From Aquidulcibacter paucihalophilus (GTDB lineage: Bacteria; Pseudomonadota; Alphaproteobacteria; Caulobacterales; Aquidulcibacteraceae), in NCBI RefSeq assembly GCF_002105465.1, contig NZ_NCSQ01000165.1:62001-126000 (forward strand): a stretch of 64,000 bases of DNA, written 5' to 3'. The position numbers and the translations under genes are program-made. The notes under the pieces were generated by a model. That model was not told the DNA's origin and ran no database searches. It was given only the letters and a program-made list of their open reading frames with translations. This document shows, piece after piece, positions 63,191-64,000 of this stretch. Position 1 is the stretch's first letter. The number at the start of each line of letters is the position of its first letter.

Positions 63191-63565
63191 ATGACCCAGA
63201 CATATTTTACTGGCTTTATGCCCCGATGGATTGGTCCCTGTCTCGCACTGGGCCTGATCCTTTTCGCCCCGGCTGCTTTTGCCCAAACAGCGGCGAGTTC
63301 TGCTGCACAAGCCGCACCGGCAGTCCAGTCTAGCCTCAATGCCTCGGCCGTTTATTCGGGAATTGAGGAGTGGGGGAAAATGCGTGCGGCCTTGAGTCGC
63401 CTTCAGGGCGTTTCCGTTTCGATCAGTGCGATCTCGATTGATGGGGCGTTGATCCTGTTTCGTTATGAGGGCACCCCTTCTGACCTTCAGGCCATTCTAG
63501 CGCGCGCCGGACTTGACTTAAGGCTCGATGCCGCAGGTGCGGTCGTCAAAGTCGCGACCCCGTAA
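63191..63565 (+). CDS. Short exported DUF2066-like protein
   Basis: Protein of 124 residues from the ATG at 63191. A signal peptide ends near AAFAQ, followed by an Ala/Gln/Ser stretch and a 60-residue domain (EEWGKMRAALSRLQGVSVSISAISIDGALILFRYEGTPSDLQAILARAGLDLRL). This resembles the C-terminal end of DUF2066 proteins, which in related bacteria sit between purM and hdaA. Here it is much shorter than those forms. It precedes hdaA by 11 bases. Function is unknown. Confidence 0.6.
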   Translation: MTQTYFTGFMPRWIGPCLALGLILFAPAAFAQTAASSAAQAAPAVQSSLNASAVYSGIEEWGKMRAALSRLQGVSVSISAISIDGALILFRYEGTPSDLQAILARAGLDLRLDAAGAVVKVATP

Positions 63566-63576
63566 GCGGTGTTGAC

Positions 63577-64000
63577 GTGCCCGCCCAAACCCTCAATCAA
63601 GCCCATTTAGATTTTGGAACGCCAAATTATGCCGCTGAAGCCTTTGTGGTTTCGGAAGAAACCGCCTCTGCGCGTGCGGCCCTCACCCAGTGGCGGACTT
63701 GGCCCGGTGGGGTGTTTTGTCTCTATGGGGAGGCAGGGTCTGGTAAATCGCATTTGGGGGCAATTTGGGCGGAGCAGGCCTCAGCGGTTGCGCTCAAGGG
63801 CTTTGACCTAACCCTCCAATTTGCCGAATCCAAGTCGGGCCTAGGCAAAGTCATTGCCCTGATCGATGATGCCGATCAGGCAGACGAGACGGCCCTCTTT
63901 GCCCTCTTGTCCAGGCTTGAACGCGAAGGTGGGGCGGTTTTGCTTTTGGCGCGCACCCCGCCTTCGCACTGGGCCTATGGCTTGGCGGATTTGCGCTCCC
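63577..64000 (+). CDS. hdaA: DnaA-related regulator HdaA (3' truncated)
   Basis: The frame starting at GTG 63577 encodes at least 141 residues and runs off the window. It matches the DnaA/Hda AAA+ family: a TLNQAHLDFGTPNYAAEAFVV lead-in, a Walker A loop GEAGSGKSHL and the Walker B region VIALIDDADQ. Hda-type proteins promote hydrolysis of DnaA-bound ATP and limit replication initiation. The purM-DUF2066-hdaA order is that seen in Caulobacterales. No strong ribosome site precedes the GTG; no other start is in frame nearby. Confidence 0.85.
   Translation, partial: MPAQTLNQAHLDFGTPNYAAEAFVVSEETASARAALTQWRTWPGGVFCLYGEAGSGKSHLGAIWAEQASAVALKGFDLTLQFAESKSGLGKVIALIDDADQADETALFALLSRLEREGGAVLLLARTPPSHWAYGLADLRS

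Noticed and set aside
1..64000. Search for insertion sequences, integrases, prophage, toxin-antitoxin, defence genes or rRNA
   Set aside because: No transposase, integrase, phage structural, restriction or toxin-antitoxin gene was recognised, and no rRNA segment was seen.

Overview
The window is a chromosomal stretch of an alphaproteobacterium, most likely a Caulobacterales/Hyphomonadaceae-type organism with fairly low GC for that group. The evidence is the gene content and order: two DUF2336 proteins, a methionine synthase split into two genes, the runs coaD-cyclophilin-cyclophilin-queA-tgt and lptF-lptG-lptD-surA-pdxA-rsmA divergent from pepA-holC, and purN/purM followed by a short DUF2066-like gene and the DnaA-like regulator hdaA. 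No rRNA, CRISPR array, insertion sequence, prophage or plasmid module is visible. No gene-free gap exceeds about 250 bases.

Left part (1-8.0 kb): an acetate-utilisation locus. It holds a CrbS-like transporter-linked hybrid histidine kinase (cut by the window start), its LuxR-type response regulator, acetyl-CoA synthetase, and divergently a DcaP-type porin plus an MHS-family transporter with an unusual inserted loop. Two near-identical palindromes lie in the acs/porin divergent region. From 8.1 to 13.3 kb is an accessory-looking catabolic cluster: methyltransferase, haloalkane dehalogenase, limonene-epoxide-hydrolase family protein, CoA-transferase, an XRE/MmyB-type regulator and two paralogous small membrane proteins.

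13.4-18.3 kb carries signalling genes: two DUF2336 proteins, a degenerate EAL protein and an HPt protein, with NAD kinase among them. 18.4-28.3 kb holds a class II aldolase, a predicted outer-membrane protein, an RND efflux pair, an orphan homodimeric E1-type thiamine enzyme and an unknown membrane-anchored protein.

28.4-36.5 kb is a housekeeping run: gyrA, coaD, two cyclophilins, a nucleotidyltransferase-fold protein, queA and tgt. The tgt product has lost two of its three zinc cysteines. 36.5-44.6 kb has a putative lipoprotein, tRNA-Lys(TTT), an OmpA-family protein with an almost uninterrupted 41-proline linker, phhA-hspQ, ppx-rlmE, ilvD and rnhA. 44.7-50.3 kb is a methionine operon: an ArsR-methyltransferase fusion regulator, metF and split metH, preceded by nested palindromes. 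50.4-60.8 kb is the LPS-transport/SurA/PdxA/RsmA operon facing pepA-holC and an I78-like inhibitor. 60.9-64 kb holds ndk, purN-purM, a short DUF2066-like gene and the 5' part of hdaA.

The window is mostly ordinary core genome. The most unusual points are the Tgt zinc-site loss, the CrbR-like twin operator, the nested palindromes at the methionine operon, the polyproline linker, the dehalogenase/epoxide-hydrolase cluster with its duplicated membrane protein, and the inserted periplasmic loop in the MHS transporter. I found no clear candidate for an undescribed multi-gene system. The 9.8-13.3 kb cluster is the least explained region.
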